Source: Chitinophaga sp. SYP-B3965 (GTDB lineage Bacteria > Bacteroidota > Bacteroidia > Chitinophagales > Chitinophagaceae). From it: 64,000 nucleotides of DNA. Of the stretch, positions 63,223 to 64,000 are shown one piece after another (within the stretch, counting starts at the first letter, position 1; the number at the start of each line of letters is the position of its first letter). The position numbers and the translations under genes were made by a program. A model generated the notes under the pieces. It had not been told where the DNA came from. It saw only the letters and a list, made by a program, of their open reading frames with translations, and searched no databases. The DNA lies in contig NZ_WJFD01000001.1 of assembly GCF_009647655.1 (NCBI RefSeq), positions 1,488,001-1,552,000 of the forward strand, written 5' to 3'.

Positions 63223-64000
63223 GTAAAAGATGTTGTTCCTGCAATTGCCGGATCATTGATAAATGTGTTTGTGCACCAAAGTGCATATCCTGTTCCAATA
63301 CCTGTGTAAATGCTGCTGTAGCTTTATCATACTCCTGCAATCCCAGCCAGCCCAGTCCCATCATATAGGTGCAATGTAGCGTGTTCCTCAGTTTTCCATC
63401 GTCTTCAAAGATCAGCAGGTCTGGCAGGGAAACGGCAAAGTAATCGATCTTCACGTCATCATGCAAATGTGTTTCCCCATACTTTACCAGTGACCGGAAG
63501 ATAATATTCGCTTTCTCCTGATCTCCTAATGCGGCCCATGCCAACCCCTGGTAAAGGATCTTATCAGGTGGCTGATCATTATAGAACATCGCGGCGGAGG
63601 GTTCCGATAATCCTTCCGTGGCTTTTTCCAGGTACCCCTTTGACAGCTCTCCTTCATATGCCATGCCCAGCCAGTAAAATATATCATTTTCCTGTGCCCC
63701 GAACAGTTTGCCTTCCCCTAATGCATCCGGGTATTCCTGCGCCATTTTCAATTTCCTGATGGCTGCTTCATAATCCTTATCCTGGATATGCTGCCGCGCC
63801 ATGCCGGTGAGGCTGCAGAGATATTGCCCGGAGACTTTTCCTTCTCCTCCTTCCCATGGATGGAATTTCCGCTGCATGATCAGGTCAAATGCTTTTTCAA
63901 ATTGCCCCATGAAATTATAGATGGCTGCCCTTTCGAGATACACGTCATCCCGCCAGTTCACCAGTTTAAGATGGTTTTCCAGCTGCAATAAACGGCTTTC
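63212..64000 (-). CDS. DUF5107/TPR-repeat protein, 3' part
   Basis: The frame is open to the window edge, so the N-terminus is missing. The visible 262 residues carry tetratricopeptide-like repeats and the stretch 'RKFHPWEGGEGKVSGQYLCSL', 'YPDALGEGKLFGAQENDIFYWLG', 'KILYQGLAWAALGDQEKANIIF', which is the known C-terminal region of DUF5107 proteins. These are co-encoded with glycosidases and are thought to process glycans. It overlaps the GH2 gene by 11 bp. Confidence 0.85.
   Translation of the reverse strand, partial: ESRLLQLENHLKLVNWRDDVYLERAAIYNFMGQFEKAFDLIMQRKFHPWEGGEGKVSGQYLCSLTGMARQHIQDKDYEAAIRKLKMAQEYPDALGEGKLFGAQENDIFYWLGMAYEGELSKGYLEKATEGLSEPSAAMFYNDQPPDKILYQGLAWAALGDQEKANIIFRSLVKYGETHLHDDVKIDYFAVSLPDLLIFEDDGKLRNTLHCTYMMGLGWLGLQEYDKATAAFTQVLEQDMHFGAQTHLSMIRQLQEQHLLHAR

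Noticed and set aside
1..64000. tRNA, rRNA, riboswitch or mobile element
   Set aside because: None could be supported by eye; no tRNA cloverleaf, T-box or transposase frame was found.

Overview
The window is chromosomal DNA of a Bacteroidota bacterium, most likely a Chitinophaga-like member of the Chitinophagaceae. The evidence is a SusC/SusD pair, type IX secretion C-terminal sorting domains, a gliding-motility-type C-terminal domain, many short lipoproteins, Bacteroidota-type promoters (TTTG, about 19-20 nt, TAnnTTTG), weak or absent Shine-Dalgarno sequences, and moderate GC. No rRNA, tRNA, CRISPR array, phage or insertion sequence was seen.

Layout. 1-6.3 kb: end of a TlpA-like thioredoxin, a PepSY-like protein, a Crp/Fnr regulator, a self-regulated TetR/SDR pair with two matching palindromic operators, an AraC regulator, a SnoaL-like protein, a methyltransferase and a membrane class III nucleotide cyclase. 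6.5-10.6 kb: a compact minus-strand operon kaiC-kaiB-kaiB-histidine kinase-response regulator, which looks like a non-cyanobacterial clock or timing module. 10.7-13.5 kb: NamZ muramidase and three tandem paralogous membrane proteins. 13.5-20.4 kb: leucine genes leuC-leuD-leuA-like, then two unknown exported proteins, then leuB. 20.7-24.1 kb: the conserved trio circularly permuted ATP-grasp, alpha-E protein and transglutaminase. 24.1-26.7 kb: small exported unknowns and a putative zinc peptidase. 26.7-29.3 kb: arsR-arsM-arsC-arsO, with ArsR-type palindromes in front of both arsR and arsM. 29.4-32.2 kb: a metal-binding-domain/AraC regulator and a copper-type P-ATPase.

32.3-45.5 kb is a complete-looking sialic acid utilisation locus on the minus strand. 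It encodes a second DHDPS-family aldolase, a sialidase, SusC, SusD, a sialidase, N-acetylneuraminate lyase, a NanM-type kelch protein, an MFS transporter and a third sialidase, ending at a strong terminator. Two promoters in it share a 19-nt block made of the -7 box end plus a GntR-like operator (TATGTAGTACATA). The model is release of sialic acid by surface sialidases, uptake by SusCD, mutarotation, MFS import and cleavage by lyase. No epimerase or kinase gene is present here.

45.6-64 kb is mixed: a small metal chaperone, an ABC permease, a drug-type MFS pump, an HD hydrolase whose 3' end is tandemly repeated downstream, a gliding-type surface protein, a GlxA-like regulator, a serine hydrolase, a T9SS-sorted protein with a Cys/His motif set, an ECF41 sigma factor with its AhpD-like partner, a GH2 glycosidase, and the end of a DUF5107/TPR protein. 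The intergenic DNA holds an exact 11-bp-period purine-rich array at 56.9 kb and several strong bidirectional terminators.
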